The notes beneath the pieces were generated by a model. It saw nothing but the letters and a program-made list of their open reading frames with translations, was not told where the DNA came from and searched no databases. Below are positions 11,717-24,935 of a stretch of DNA of 64,000 nt, one piece after another. The DNA is from Alligator mississippiensis. Lineage: Eukaryota > Chordata > Crocodylia > Alligatoridae. How positions within the stretch are numbered: the stretch's first letter is position 1; each line of letters begins with the position of its first letter. Made by a program: the position numbers and the translations under genes. The stretch lies in the NCBI RefSeq assembly GCF_030867095.1, contig NC_081824.1:306110956-306174955 (forward strand), written 5' to 3'.

Positions 11717-12162
11717 CTCTACAGGAAAAAAAGCAAAACAAGTACGCTTAATTACTTGATTATTTAGAGAAATGAGCAGTGTCGATTAGCTCCCTCTTTT
11801 AACTAAATGTTAGCAAAAAATAACTGTCAAAGAAATGATCAAGAACGTGTACCTACATGCTAAAGTGATCTACAAGTCTAGAGCAGTCAGATTCTATGTG
11901 GTCCTCTGATGGTTACCATTGTGGCTCTGGAATGCTATCAGGAATTAAAATCAGACCTGTTTGTTCCTTCTTACTATCTCTATGTGACAAAATAATCACA
12001 GTTCAAGGCAAGCATCTCCACTCTCCCACTGTGTCCCAGATTTAGCTATAACCTGGTCTGTACCTGTGCACAAATGAACAAGTCTCCAGTGTGGAGCACA
12101 TATTAATTATTTAAGCACTATCTTAAAGTGACAGTGCTCTGCATTCCATGCTGGTTCTAGGT

Positions 12163-12436
12163 CAGTGATTCTCAACCAGGGTATTGCAGCAACCTGGGGT
12201 GCCTTGAGATCCTTTCAAGGGTGCCACATGGTACCACACAATGTTGGCACTGTTAGGTGTGCAGATGTGATTCACAAGATAAACCCAGAGATTTCAAATA
12301 GAAATCCATGCTTTTCAAAACATTTTGACCTGTTGTAGGCTGAGTTCTTTCTATTATTTTCTAGTCAACACAAGTGAAAACTAAGAGCTGGTATTTTTGA
12401 GGGGTGCCTTAGGTCTAGAAAAGTTAAGAACCACTG
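12163..12436. mobile_element. hAT MITE with exact 8-bp target-site duplication
   Basis: The element begins CAGTGATTCTCAACC and ends GTTAAGAACCACTG, which are imperfect inverted repeats. It is flanked on both sides by TTCTAGGT (12155-12162 and 12437-12444). An 8-bp duplication with central TA is the signature of Buster/Charlie-type hAT transposition. It has no coding capacity and must have been moved in trans. Confidence 0.9.
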
Positions 12437-12444
12437 TTCTAGGT

Positions 12445-14423
12445 GATAATCAAAGGTAACTTTCAATAGAACAGTGCATTGCTCATATCTTTAATTTACA
12501 AGGATCTGGGCTAAACACTAAAGGAAACTTCCCAACTTCCTGGTCAATTTAATTGGATCTGAGCACATTAATTGACAATGCAGGAATAACTTTATCCAGG
12601 ATGATTGCAAACCTCATATGAAGAGGTTGGACATATTTAGAATGTTTTTATTCAAGATTTCAAGTGTATGTTTGGTTTTCTCCAACATCTATCCAAGATA
12701 CAAAACTCCTCACATAATTCAGATTTACTATAAAATATTAAAATGTCTCATAAAAACCATGTATATATTGTCATCTCTGCAGCAGACTCGACGTGTCTAT
12801 TGTCCTGGGCAGTGGAGTGGAGTGCTGGGGAAAAAAAATTATGTTTTAGAATAGCCCCTTTGAACACCTAGGATAGAATTTCAAAAGCACCAGAATGACT
12901 TTGGAGCATAGGTCCTTCTGGTAGGAAGTTGGACATGTGCTCTTAAGTCACCCAGATGTTTTTGAGAATTCCATCCCGAGATCTCCTGGGCTATACCAAA
13001 AGAATGACAAGAATACAGAAAGTAGTTGGCTCAAAGTCTTGGGGTACTGAGCTTTCCATAGTTTGGGAAGAATCCTGGGCTGGCAGAAATCCCCTTTTGT
13101 ATTATATTGATATCAACCTGGCAAATATTCCAAGGAAAGTTAACCTGGTGGGAAAGATGCTTACTAGTGACCTGCTTGGTGCATCTCTTCCAGGGGTCTG
13201 TTTAGTCTGAGAGTCTGCACATACAGCAAAGTTTCTTGTGAAATAGGATGGAGGCAAAAATTGCCCTGATCTTGTCCCCAGGGCAAAGACTGTTCTCGCT
13301 TGTCCTGCACAGCATGGGGAGGAGTGACTAATGTCCAGAAGAAAAGACTGTGGCTGGACAGCAAAAGCCCAACAAAGCAGTTGTCAGGATGTGTGAATGG
13401 TACAGTGTGATTGATAAGAGTAATGCCACTCCATCTAGGAGAAGGCACAATTTAAGTTTGCTTAAAATGCCAGTAGAAAAATAAAGAGGTATCATTTGTA
13501 AGGACAAGGCCGCATGTGTGTATGGAAAGATTAAAGAGCATTACACTTATTCAGTACAGCAAGAAGATAGGGCCTCATACCAGGGCTAGCTGATGCAGGC
13601 ATGTTTTGGGGAATCTATACTAGATACTGGCTGTTGTAGGAATTGAGTTGAAAGCACATAATCTTGAGGCTTGTAATATTCTAGGCTTTGAGATTAAAAA
13701 GGCCTAATGTTAGACTAGCCCAGGGAGATTAGCTTTGGGGGTGGTAGTTGCTTGGGGTGATACTTGGGGTCTAAAGCATAGATTCATTCATATTTCTGCT
13801 GCCTGTTGTCTCCCTCTGCTCTTCCATTTGGTATGGCTCCTTCATTTTTCTCTTGTTTCTTTTTTCCTTTTCTTCTTGATCTGCTTTGGAAGAATTGGAA
13901 TAAAAGAAGGATGTAGAATTAGGAGAGAAGAGCTGGGTATGAGAACTGAGGCAAAAAGGTCTTTGTTTCAAGGGACTGGGAGTGAAAAAAAAACTGGAGA
14001 AAAAATAGGAAGACTGGGATCTGCATATACAGAGTTTGACTCTCAGCTTTTTTGCCTGTTTCTTGGTAGGTGAACCCATGATGTATTTTGCCCGAGTAGT
14101 CTCTTTCTATAGGTCAGGAAAAGAGATGCACAATCAAATAACCGCCCTTAGGAAGTTAGGAGGATCCAGGACTCTTCCTAATATACTGGAAAATCTGGAA
14201 AGTTTGTTTTATTGGAGATTAAAGGCACCTCAGAAAACTTATTCTGGCCTTTATTAATGATAGAGAAACTGTCCATAGGGAAGAATGGAACATCTTGGAT
14301 ACATATCCAGGCATGCAACACAAAAAGAAAAAAAAAGTTACATTGACTACACTACTGATTCTAATTTGGAAGAGCCAGATTCTTCAGAATTAGTCAGGTC
14401 TCTCCCAAAGATGCTTACTAGAG
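12445..14423. other. RPGR intron 15, no recognised feature
   Basis: Intronic sequence with a pyrimidine-rich patch near 13840-13880. No ORF has a recognisable motif. Confidence 0.5.
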
Positions 14424-15525
14424 CTGTGTGAAGCTTTGGGTGCTGATTCGATTTGGAGGAGATTCGGCTTGATTAGGTGGCTGAATCTCCAAATCTGAAT
14501 CAAATCAGGGGACCAATAAAAAGGTCCAAATCAATTCGAAGCTCTCCAGATCTTCAGAAAAGATTTGGAGAGCTTTGATGATTTGGGCAGTCCCCACCCA
14601 CTGCTGCAGAGAGCTGCAGCCGAACTCAGACCAGGTAAGTAGGGGGTGGGGGAGTGGGGGCTGGAGGAGGGAGGAGGGGTCAAAGGGGGAACCCCCACCA
14701 GGTCCCATCCCCTGCCTGCTCCCCAGCCCCCCAACCCCTGCCCGCTCCCCCAGCCCCCCCCATGGCTGCCCCACCTGCCACAGTTCCTGGTGCTTTAAAA
14801 AAAAGTCTTGCTTACTGGGTGCTGCAGGGTAGGGGGGCGATCCTAGCTGCCCCCCCCCCCCCACTGCCCCACGCTGCGTGGTGGGCTCTGCCACAAGCCC
14901 CACGACCCCTGTTTACTGTCCCAGCCCCCCCCTGTGGCTGACCTGCTCACCCCAGCTCTGGCCCTTTAAGAAAAAAAAACCCAAACCCCCCAGGACTCAC
15001 CAGCTCCTGCAGCGACCTTGGGGCTTCTGGGACTTGTGGAAGAGCCCCTCATGTGGCATGCGGCAGCGAGGATCGCCCCCTGCCAGCAGGAGCATTGAGT
15101 CCAGGGTTTGAGGGATTTTTTTCCTTAATGGGCCAAAGCTGGGGCAGGCAGGGCAGCCATGGGGGGGGACTGGGACAGCGTGGGGTATCAGGGGGCTCAT
15201 GTAGAGCCCCCCATGCAGCGTGGGGTAGTGGGGGGCAGCAGGGATCACCCCCTCACGCGACAGCACTCGGTGACTCGGTGCTTTTTTTTTTCTCAAAGTG
15301 CCGGGAGCTGGGGCAGGCAGGGCAGCCATTGCCAGGGTGGGAGAGCAGGTGGGGGATGGGCCTGGGTGATTTGGAGATTCAGCTGATTTGGCAGCAGCCA
15401 AATCTCCGAATCAGATGCAGCTGAATCAACTCAGGACAGTAATTCAAATCACCGAATCGAATCACTGTCCCCCCCAAATCGGCCAAACCCAAATCCAAAG
15501 CAAATACTAGCCGCTTCACACAGGC
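14424..15525. mobile_element. GC-rich interspersed element with inverted ends
   Basis: The left end (GCTGTGTGAAGC, then 'gattcgatttggag') is inverted relative to the right end (GCTTCACACAGGC, preceded by 'aatccaaagcaaa'). Inside there are repeated 'aatctccaaatc' style phrases and C-rich blocks with several C/G homopolymer runs. The ORFs in it are low-complexity Pro/Gly frames on both strands and look non-coding. It is probably a non-autonomous DNA transposon. No exact duplication of the target was found. Confidence 0.6.
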
Positions 15526-15589
15526 CTAACATTGCTCAGAAAAAGATGCATTTCACCTTGTAAAGTGGATACGGTATATTTTTTTTATG

Positions 15590-16720
15590 TACACAGAACA
15601 CTATTCTGAGTACTACTATATGATTGGAGAACAGCAAGCATAGTACCTACGTTTAAGAAAGTGGGGGGATTTTTCCATCAACTACATACCTGTTAATCTG
15701 ACTTCAGTGATATGCCAGGTTTTAGAACTAAGGAAAAAATAAATAATATAAGGCATAGAAGTAAAAAGGCAAATGGGATTAAAAGGCAACACCAATTTCT
15801 CAAAGATAGATTATCATACCTTTCAATGGTAAGGTAATTTACTTTCTAGATAAGAGAAATATGGTAGTTATAATGTAACTAAATTTCAGTAATTCATAGT
15901 GCCACATGGAAAGCTGTTAGTTAATGGATAAAATGGGAGCCAGCACAAGAATTGCAAGGCCAAAATAGAAAAAAATAAGTGATATTTAATGGGAACTATT
16001 GGGCTGAAATTTCGTCATGATACAAAGTTGGGAGATATTGTCAGTACAGAAGAGGATCAGGCTATATAAGCCAATTTGGACAAGCTTGACTGAAGTAATA
16101 GAAATGGGTTAAAATTAATGATACAAAGTGCAAGGTCATTTCATTACAGACTAATAAGTATTTCTGCTACAATCTGGGAACTGATCCATTGGAAATAGAA
16201 GACAAGAGGGAACTTCTATGAGCTAGCAACATTAGGCAGCCATGAGCAAACAGTCAAAAGCAAACCCATACTGTATGAGGTGAGGTATTTCCATTAGAGG
16301 TATTAATGCTATTCTGTCCTTGTACAATAATAGGACCTCATCTTGCATATGGTACAGAATATTGAAACCGGTTCAAAAAAGAGCTATTAGAGTGACCATG
16401 GGAATAATAAACAAGAAAAAACAAAGATGTTGGCTTATTTAGACTAGCTGAAAGAAGGCTGAGAGGAAATATGATTGCACTCTACAGCTATATCAAGGGG
16501 ATGAATACCAAGAAAGGAAAACAACTTAAAGTTCAGGGACAACTTTGGCAGAAGGACAAATAGGGTGCATTTTCCATGAATAAATTTAAGCTGCAAAATA
16601 GTTTTTAATCATCAGAATGGTAAGGTTTTGCATGGCCTTCCAATAGGAATAATGAGGGCTAAGGACACACACAGTTTTAAAAAATGAACCTGTGTAAGTT
16701 TATAAGCAAGGAAGTTATAT
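15590..16720 (+). mobile_element. Ancient CR1/L3-like LINE remnant
   Basis: In + strand frames there are decayed versions of the non-LTR reverse-transcriptase landmarks: an NYxPVNLTS-like phrase near 15690, DTKLGDI near 16020, and a RLAERRLRGN-like phrase near 16450. Multiple frameshifts and stops occur, so this is an old, dead copy. Confidence 0.7.
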
Positions 16721-19700
16721 AATATTTGACTACAGTGAAGGAACTAGAATATGTCCCAGGAGAGCAATATTTCTCATTACAATGAGTAGGTCAATAGGGG
16801 ATAATTGCAGTAGAACTCGGGTCATTCATATGAGCACCCTGCTCAATTCACATCTGTTTGCTATGGCTTTTGCTTCAAAGGGCATCACTTCTCCACTCAG
16901 CTGGAACTCCTAAGTTGCCTTGTGCTCCTGACTGAAATAAAAGCCACAGCAATCAGCTGGAGCACCCCAGTGGCCCTGCATAGCTGTTTACTGTGGCTGT
17001 ATATAATCTGGCTGGTTTACCTTCATCTTCGCAAGGACTGTGGAACCTAACCCGTTGAGTTGTCTGGGTTCTATTGCACATGTATTTCTAATTATGTGGA
17101 CCTCTAGTAGTCAGCGGTTATCTATAGTAAGAACAATCTTTCCCTTATTTGTTGAAAATGGCTATTGATTTTAGATGCTACCTTTATTAGGTGCCCAACT
17201 TGAAATTCTGTAAAGAGGCTTGTTTTTCATAAAATGTTCAATAGCTACGCATTGCAAATTTAGCTTTTAAGATATCTCTGCTTGGGCACATAAAATCATT
17301 AGTCCTTTTTGAAAACTCAGGCTATTATTAATGGGTTGTTGGGCTGTTAGTTAATGGATAAAATGGGCAATGTTTTTAAAAAGTAAAAGGAATAGTACTT
17401 TCTCAAGGCATAATAAAAATGAAAAGTAGCATTTGTCTACTACTCAGATGAGAGATAATGGAAGCTGGCATGGCCTTTTTCTGATATTGAAGCTTCTTTC
17501 TTTGAACATCTGGAAAAGATGTACAAACTGCAGATACATACATGGTCTAAAGTTCACAAGCTAGCTGCCCCCACCCCCTGCCGGCCAACTAGCATTAAGA
17601 ATTTTTTTTATAGGGTAATATCTTCCAGAGACTCACTAAGTAGGTGAGATAATATCAATGTATGGTGATTTGGTGGTTTATCATCATAGTTCAGCTCTCT
17701 GTTTTGTTTTTGGCATTTCCAGATGACTGAAGATTAAAAGATGTTTACATTATATTACTCAAAATGGTCTGGAAGAAGTTATGTCTGATGTTAATAACTT
17801 AAGTTGGTTGTATTAAACAGCAAACTCCTTAAATGTGCTTCCAGTTCTGTAGTTGTTCATTTTGGCTGGGAAAGTAGGTATGCCTGAGGCCAACTAAGCT
17901 CTGTCTAATTGTTCTTACAAAAGAAAGAAATGTTTTAGAGAATAAACAATTTTATATGTAACGGCCATAGCACATCTGAGCTGTTTCTTATGCTGAGTTT
18001 CCATGGAGGTATGTAAACAAAAATCTTCTAGATAGGCTGGGCTCAGATAGTTCTCTGGATCCACTGCTAGCAAACAAAGATTTTCAGGTCTCCATTTTGA
18101 ATTGCTTGTGAAGCAAAATGGAGTAACCCGCCCTCTAAAACAAACCTTTTAGTGCAAATATTGTTAAATTAAACAAAAGGAGTTGTTTATGCTGTATTCC
18201 AACAAGATGACAAACATTTCTCCGTCTTTTAGGAGATCCACTGAAGTACCTAGATAGGCACATAGCAATCAATCATGGTAGGACCAGATGAACTAATCTT
18301 CAAGATATGCACCTTGCAAAAGCTGGTACAATGGCTGTGCTTGATTGTCCTGTAACAAATCTCATAGTTCTCATGAAGTTGAACCCAAAATATTGATCGG
18401 TCAGTGGCACGACAATCTCATAGTTTCTTGTATACCACACCCCCCGAAATAAAGCATGGATCTTGTTTTGAGACAGCCAAATGAACTAAAAAGATTTTTA
18501 CAGTCTTCCCTGCCACAGCATGGGCTCATCATGGCTGAATGCTCCCATGTGCATTTGTCCTTCATCCTCTCCTTCCTGCTGAATTTTTGCTGAGCAGCTG
18601 CAGTTCATCGGCAGCTGTAATAGGGTTGAAACTTGAGCTTTGGAGCTAGAAGGAGAAAGTGAGTGACACTGAGAGCTGGACTCCACCACTCCTGCAGGAA
18701 GGGCAGCACACCCCCAAGAAGCTATTCCAGCATCACCTTTCTTCCATTCCAATATGTAAAGAAGCTTCCTCGCTTAAAATGTGTTCCCTAATTTTGGATA
18801 GTTAATTTTTGGAGGAAAGCATGTGCTTTGCAAGGAAATAGAATACTTTTCTTAATGCAAGAACATGTTGTCTGTCTGCGTTGAAAAAAGGGGCAAACTG
18901 TTCTGTAACACTTGTTCTCATAAATCCCTTCTTTCCCTTTTAACAAAGTATTTTTGTATTTGTTCTAACATGCTTCCTAGGCATGAATAACTATGGTAAA
19001 TGAGTCTGCTCAATTGGTTTTGATTTCTTTGGGCTTGACTACATAATTTACTGTTAAATGGTCATTAATTTACTCCAGAATTACTGTAGTGACACCACCA
19101 GCAGGATTCACAGACCTTCCCTATAATTTGAAGTGGAAGCAACCACCGTATCTCTTACATACCTTTGTGTGGTAACTGATGACAGATATTAATGGTGACC
19201 AGTATATCACAGTTCAACATGCTCACTCTTTCTCTTCAGTCATGTCACAAGGAGTCATTACCATCTTTAAAATTCATTGTTGCTTTGCAGGTAGTATTGA
19301 AGATGTTCATGCCTGACATAGAATTTGTCTCCAATTATGTTTCATTAAAGGTTGTGTACATTTTGTCTCAATTATGCTTTCAGCATTACATTAGTATTCC
19401 AAAACATCTACAGGCAAAAGGGAGGCTGAAAGAGCATTTCAAGTCTAGACCGTTAAAGGGCTCTTACGGATACTAGCTATTGCATGTGTAGTGTTCTTGA
19501 CATACAGAATTATGCACTTAGCAAACCAATATAACCCATAAAAGTTACAAGGAGCACTAAAATCTGTTTTGCCTTAACTCCATGTCATTAATCTCTGCCC
19601 AAGAAATTAATAGTAAAAGTAATCTACAGCATATAAAGTAAGAATAGTCAACAGACACAGACCACATAACAAGCTTTACTTTTCATCCCAGCTAGAGAAT

Positions 19701-20102
19701 ACAGAACTGAACAAAACAGCAGCCATAATGGTTTTCCTGTATACTGTAGCTTTGGGTCAGGTTTTCAAAAGAACATTTTCACAACTATAGGAACCTCATT
19801 CTTTCAGAAAATGACCTCTGAAAATGTCTCTTAGGCACTTTAATTTTTTTTCTTGTGTCTAAATACTATCTGTGGCAGCTTTGACTAATGCTCCATGTTG
19901 CTGTGACTCAGGCCTGAACAACTAGCGTGTCTTCCTTTAACTATGTTGTCCAAAGATATTGCACTCTGCAGCTCTAAGGATATAACCAGTTGCCCGTGGA
20001 GGGGGATCAGCTATACCAGGATGTGTCCTGGCACAGATTACTATTTCATTGGGCAACACGGACATCACTTGTTGTTCCATAGGGTCAGCCCCTGTCAGGT
20101 TT
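16721..20102. other. RPGR intron 15, mostly unclassified
   Basis: No exon is supported. A 25-base exact match links 17343-17367 to 15913-15937 in the LINE remnant, so part of this stretch may also derive from that LINE family. Confidence 0.5.
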
Positions 20103-20325
20103 CAAGGGCCCAATTCTGCAGGACAGCAGCAGGGAATTCCCCAGATGTGCATATTCTGTCATGCCCGGTGCAATACATGAGCTCACAGAATCCCCTGTCG
20201 GAGGATTCCCAGGCTGCACCTCTGGAAATGGGGGAACCTTGGCAGGTGCTCCTGGGACTTCAGGGGTCCAATCTTGAGTACTCTGGGAAATTCCCAAGGG
20301 TACACAGGATTGGGCCCCTGCAGTG
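20103..20325. repeat. Candidate inverted-repeat element
   Basis: The left end 'gggcccaattctgcagg' and the right end 'aggattgggcccctgcag' are imperfectly inverted. The GC-rich interior has overlapping short ORFs on both strands, as expected for a fold-back rather than a gene. Confidence 0.4.
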
Positions 20326-22319
20326 CTTTAAACTCCTTCCTGGGGTGGCTGGAGAACATGGGCAACCCCAGGCTGCCCTCATTCTCCTGTTGTAAAGCAA
20401 GCATGTCCACCAGGAAGAGGCAACCACAGATTTTTGCCACCTATTGTCAAATCACACATACTCACAGTTGTAATTACAATAAGGGGCATGGACATTTGTT
20501 TGCCTTGGCTTTGTGCCTCCATAAAAGTTTTTATGAAAGCACAAATGCAAGGTCTGTTTTCAGCCATAGTCTATCAAATTGCATTGTAGTAGTATCAGGA
20601 TGCCACAATCAAATCCCAGCTCCACTGTGAGAAGCATGCTATGAAAACACAAGGGATATGCCTTGAAAGAGTTATAGTCTAATGTTGGACAAGATGCTGT
20701 CCGTGAGCATTCCAAACAATCGAAGGGAATGGAGGAAGGAGTTGGGTAACACCAGAAGCAGATCCAGGTCTTTCAAAGGGGAGTGCAGGAGCAGCAACTA
20801 GGGCTGCAGGGGTGGCTGAACCTCCCTCTCCCAGCCTTTCTACCCTCCCCACCCTGCACCAGGATGGACACACGACACAGCAGGAGCAGCAGTCAGGGAC
20901 TTTGTAAGTCCCCAGAGCAGGTAGAGTCCCTTCCATACTCAACCACATCCCCTACCTCCCCATCCTTCTCTGCCTGCCAGTGCTGTTGTCCTCACTGTCC
21001 TGGGCTGAAGGAAACTCCAGAGCTGCTTCTTCCCAACTTCAGCTGGACTACACAGGAGCCAGGCTCAGCCCACAATGGTTGGCAGCAAGAGGGGTTTACT
21101 CTTCCCACACCTGCTCACAGGCTGTTGTGGAACAACAGAGGAGACTAGGTATGGGCTTAGCCTGTCCCCTGTGGAGCCCAGCTGGTGGGCAGAAGCAGTT
21201 CTGGAGTCTCCCCCCCACCCTCCCTTCCCTAAGTCACTTCAGCAGTAGTGGGCAGGGGAAGGAAGGAGACATACCTCTAATCATGGAGGAGAATAAAGGG
21301 AGGAAATTACAAGCTTGGGGGACTTTAAAAAGTTTGAAGCTGCTGTTCCTGCAGCCCGGTCAGAAAGGGGGTGTGTGGCTGTGACACTTGAGCCCCTCTG
21401 GATCTTCCCCTGGGTAACATTAATGGGAAAATAATGTTACATAACCCATGTTGTGCAGAGTTGTCAGGTTCCAGGTTGGTCTTTTCATGCTCTAACAGTA
21501 TAATAAAATGAGTCATCTGATCTAAAGTGATTTATTAATAAATCTTATCTCTTAAATTAGAACCAGCAGTTCCCAAAATTGTTCTGTGAGAACTTCTTTT
21601 AAGGTATACAATAGGTTTTAGCCTTTGTGTACATGAAAAGAGATAAGGAAGTCTCAGTTTGGCGGAGACTGCTACCATGCTACTTGTAGCTGAAAGAATA
21701 AGTTCTTAAATCTCATCTGATTGCTTTGCTTCACTCTCAGAATTATAGAATTTAAGTAATCAAAACTTTGCAGGCAGCTTTTTCTTTAGTAATTGCTGAA
21801 ACTAAAGACACTTTCAATGGAATTAAAACAGAACTGACAATTACTACATTAATAGATGCCTAATTTAAATTTCTCATGACAATGAGCTAGCAGTTTTAGG
21901 TTTGAAAATGCTATACTTTCACTGTAGCTCAAGATTATCCAATTTATTTATTAACATTGCCAAGAGTTTAGGAAAGTAGTACCTCCAGTCATCTCACTTT
22001 AAGTGACAGAAAAGCAAATCACTGAGCTGATCATTATTAAAGGCATGTGAGATGTCTACGTTCAGGCATATCTAACTACCTGAAGGTTAACTGGTCCATT
22101 ATCTTTTTTTTTTTAATATTGTCCTGTCCCACTTTAGGGTAAAACAATGTTTAACATTATAATTTAATATGATTGTTAGCATGTTTTTCTAACCCAGTGT
22201 ATTTTCCCAGTACAGATAAACTAACGAAGGGCAAGATCCGGTACTTCTATCTGTCAGGTGCACTGGAATTTAATGTAGGAATGCTATGAATTCTGGCCTG
22301 AACAAAAGAGGGTGGACTA
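20326..22319. other. RPGR intron 15, no recognised feature
   Basis: Contains moderately GC-rich stretches (20.8-21.4 kb) with short ORFs on both strands and no motif. I see no exon. Confidence 0.5.
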
Positions 22320-22530
22320 TAGGGCTAGAGACAGAAATTACACATAAACCATTTGAAGTGATCAGAAACTGGTTTAAACCTGTAACAGGACATAAGCTCA
22401 GTGCACATAAACCATTTTCAAAATGGCTGAAACTGGTTTAAGATTAACCTGATTGAATGTAGTATCTGACTTAACTGATTTGGGTCAAACTGGTTTATGC
22501 AACTTCTGTCCAAGACCCCTTCCTGGTTTA
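22320..22530. repeat. Interspersed repeat family B, copy 2
   Basis: Shares the ordered phrases 'aaactggttta..acctgtaacagg' and 'cataaaccattttcaaaatggc' with 2190-2430. The internal 'actggttta' motif recurs several times. Confidence 0.55.
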
Positions 22531-23240
22531 AGTTAAACCAGAGTCCTCCTGCATCCAAGTATGCTCTGCAGCCCTGGGCTGGGCTATGCTCTGTGCTCCA
22601 GAGAGCAGGGCTGGCCCCACCCCTCTGCTTTCTAGCCTGAGCAGGGGTAGGGGTATAGCCAGTCATGTCCAGGCGTGGCCCTGTTAAGACATAGTGAACA
22701 GGGAGGGAGTTAATTCTTCCCTCCTTCCTCTCCACTGCAGCCAGGGTCTGCCTATCTGCAGAGGTGGGGGCCTGGGCTGATCGACCTCAGGTGTGGTCCC
22801 AGGGGGCAGAAGAGAAGGAAGGAAGAATTAACCCCCTCCCTGCTCCCTTTGCCTTAAGGGAACTGTCCCCACTCCTCCTCCCCACCTCCGTGGGGTGGGG
22901 AGAGGGTTCTGTATAGTGCTGCTTAGCCTGGCCCGGCCCAGCCTGGGCATGGGGAGCAGCTGTCACTGAGCTACAGGCTGCTCAGGAGGGCCCCATCCCC
23001 TGCTCAGCCCCGGCAGAGGCAGCCACATGTGCCCGGGCCTCCACCCAGTAACTGCAGCTCAGACAGGGAAGCTGAGCCCTGCCAATGAGCACAGCCTGGC
23101 CCAGCGCACACAGGCAGCGGCTGGCTGGGCAGCGGGCTACCCGGGCCAGCTCAGAGGTGCCATGGGGTCTTGTGTGTTTGCAGCCAGCCCCCATGGCAGG
23201 TGGCTGCCAGGCTCCAGAAACTTGTTCTTGCGTTATTGAA
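22531..23240. other. GC-rich intronic block, unclassified
   Basis: Rich in C/T and G/A patches. It has overlapping short ORFs on both strands, none with a recognisable domain. It may be an LTR or the body of a DNA element, but I cannot define ends. Confidence 0.4.
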
Positions 23241-24689
23241 AGAGCTGATAAGTGGCTATTATATTACACTTGTGTTTGGAAGAACAAAGACAAAGAAGAA
23301 CCATATATAACCAAGTGCTTTGTTCTTAATCCTCTGTGTCTTTGCAGTGGGCAATTACTGGTCTCCACGGCAACTGGAGATGAACCCGATCTTTGCTCTG
23401 AGCCTGGGCTTAGGACCAAGGCTCAGGAAGCGCCTTGAATTTTCTGCTTCCAAGTGGTTCACTCAACAATTTGTAACTGACTAAACGTTAATTTTAGCAA
23501 TGGTTTTGAGGGTTTTTTCCACCACAGTTGCTAAGCAAGGGTGCTAATGAAGACAAACAGATATTTTGACTTCATGCTCTGGAGGACAGCTCTTTCTTCC
23601 ACTTTCCCTTCAGAAATGGCAGACATGGGCAGCTGCCAACTGGAGTGCAGAGAGGCTCCTTACTGAGACATATCAGCCCACATGGAAATCTGGCTTCCAG
23701 TGGGCATATATGAGCCATGCTCCACACTGAGACTCTTTAGTATTCTACAAGGAAACCTGGTTCCCAAACAGAGTATGACTGAGGTTTGTGGTAAGGCAAT
23801 TGAAGAAGCCACATGGAATCTCCTTCAATGATACTAGGCCAACATTTGTTCCAAAAGCCAGCAGAACAACATATTTTTCTCACACACCACACACCCTCAA
23901 ATAAGACACACACCTTGTTTTGGGAAGGTAGAATGACAAAAGATGTTTCCAGAGCCATGGCCAGATGCTGATCACATGGAATAAGGGAAGAACCTACTCT
24001 TCAGTGCTACTCACTCTCCCCTGGTTGCTTAGGCAGAGCTAAAGCTCTAACCCTCTTACAGCCACTGCTGAACTGGCAACAGCTTTTGCCTGAACTAACC
24101 AGGTCAACAACTGCTGCCACTTTGGCAACAGCTGTGAGACAGTTAAACCTCTGGCTCTAACATTGAAGATTGGACCCTGTCCCTGCTGCATGCTGATCAG
24201 GAGAGAGTCCCCAGCAATGATTCCAGCATCACCATGTTTTCATTCTGGTGCAAAACTTTTCATTGTGTATGTGGGTGGATGGATAGGTGACCTAGCAAAA
24301 ATCAGTTCCGGCTGCCTGTGAATATCTTTCTCATATGTTAGGGTTAAATGTAAGCAACTTATTTTGTAACTACAGTAAAGCCCAGAATCAGAGACTTAAA
24401 TTATCTACCCCTGACTGAACACTTGTTGGAAGTAATTTTAATAAAGGTAATTTTTAACAGAATTTTTGGTGGGAGCGAATACTGCTGTGACTAGAATTAA
24501 CTACAGTGCCCATCCCAAAATTCCCCAAATACCAAAAGGCAGGGCCATCCACATTAGCTCCAGATACCCCATGTCTTCACTGGTTCCTTGGTAGCATAGT
24601 TACTACATTGCTATGGTACCAAAGATGCTTCTTGCCTGTGGCCGCTAATGGCCCCTACTTCTATGTCATTTCCCACCCTGATAGCCCTC

Positions 24690-24935
24690 AGGGGGCACAT
24701 GTATACAAGATGCTGACTGCATAGTTATTACTGCGCAGTCATTTAGTACTTTTATAAACAAGTACTAAAAGGCTGCGCCGTAACCAGAGTTACTGCGTAA
24801 TAGCATTACCAAACAGCTTTTAGGTGATGCTGACTGCGCAGTAGCATCGTGTCATGCTTCCTGCCACGCAACGCTATTGCGCAGTAATAACGAGCCACTG
24901 CACAGTCAGCATCTCGTGTAGACTCAGCCAGTGGG
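24690..24935. mobile_element. MITE with long terminal inverted repeats
   Basis: The left side 'gcacatgtatacaagatgctgactgc' is inverted at the right side 'gcagt..cagcatctcgtgtagactc', with further inside matches (TTATTACTGCGCA on both). It is non-coding. The ends resemble the 'cacatctaca' MITEs at 26.2 and 42.5 kb. Confidence 0.75.

Noticed and set aside
14505-15424. Overlapping ORFs of 70-134 codons on both strands
   Set aside because: Low-complexity Pro/Gly frames inside a GC-rich mobile element, equally open on both strands.
20085-20440. ORFs of 70-150 codons on both strands near 20 kb
   Set aside because: They overlap within an imperfect inverted repeat and show no conserved motif or exon boundaries.
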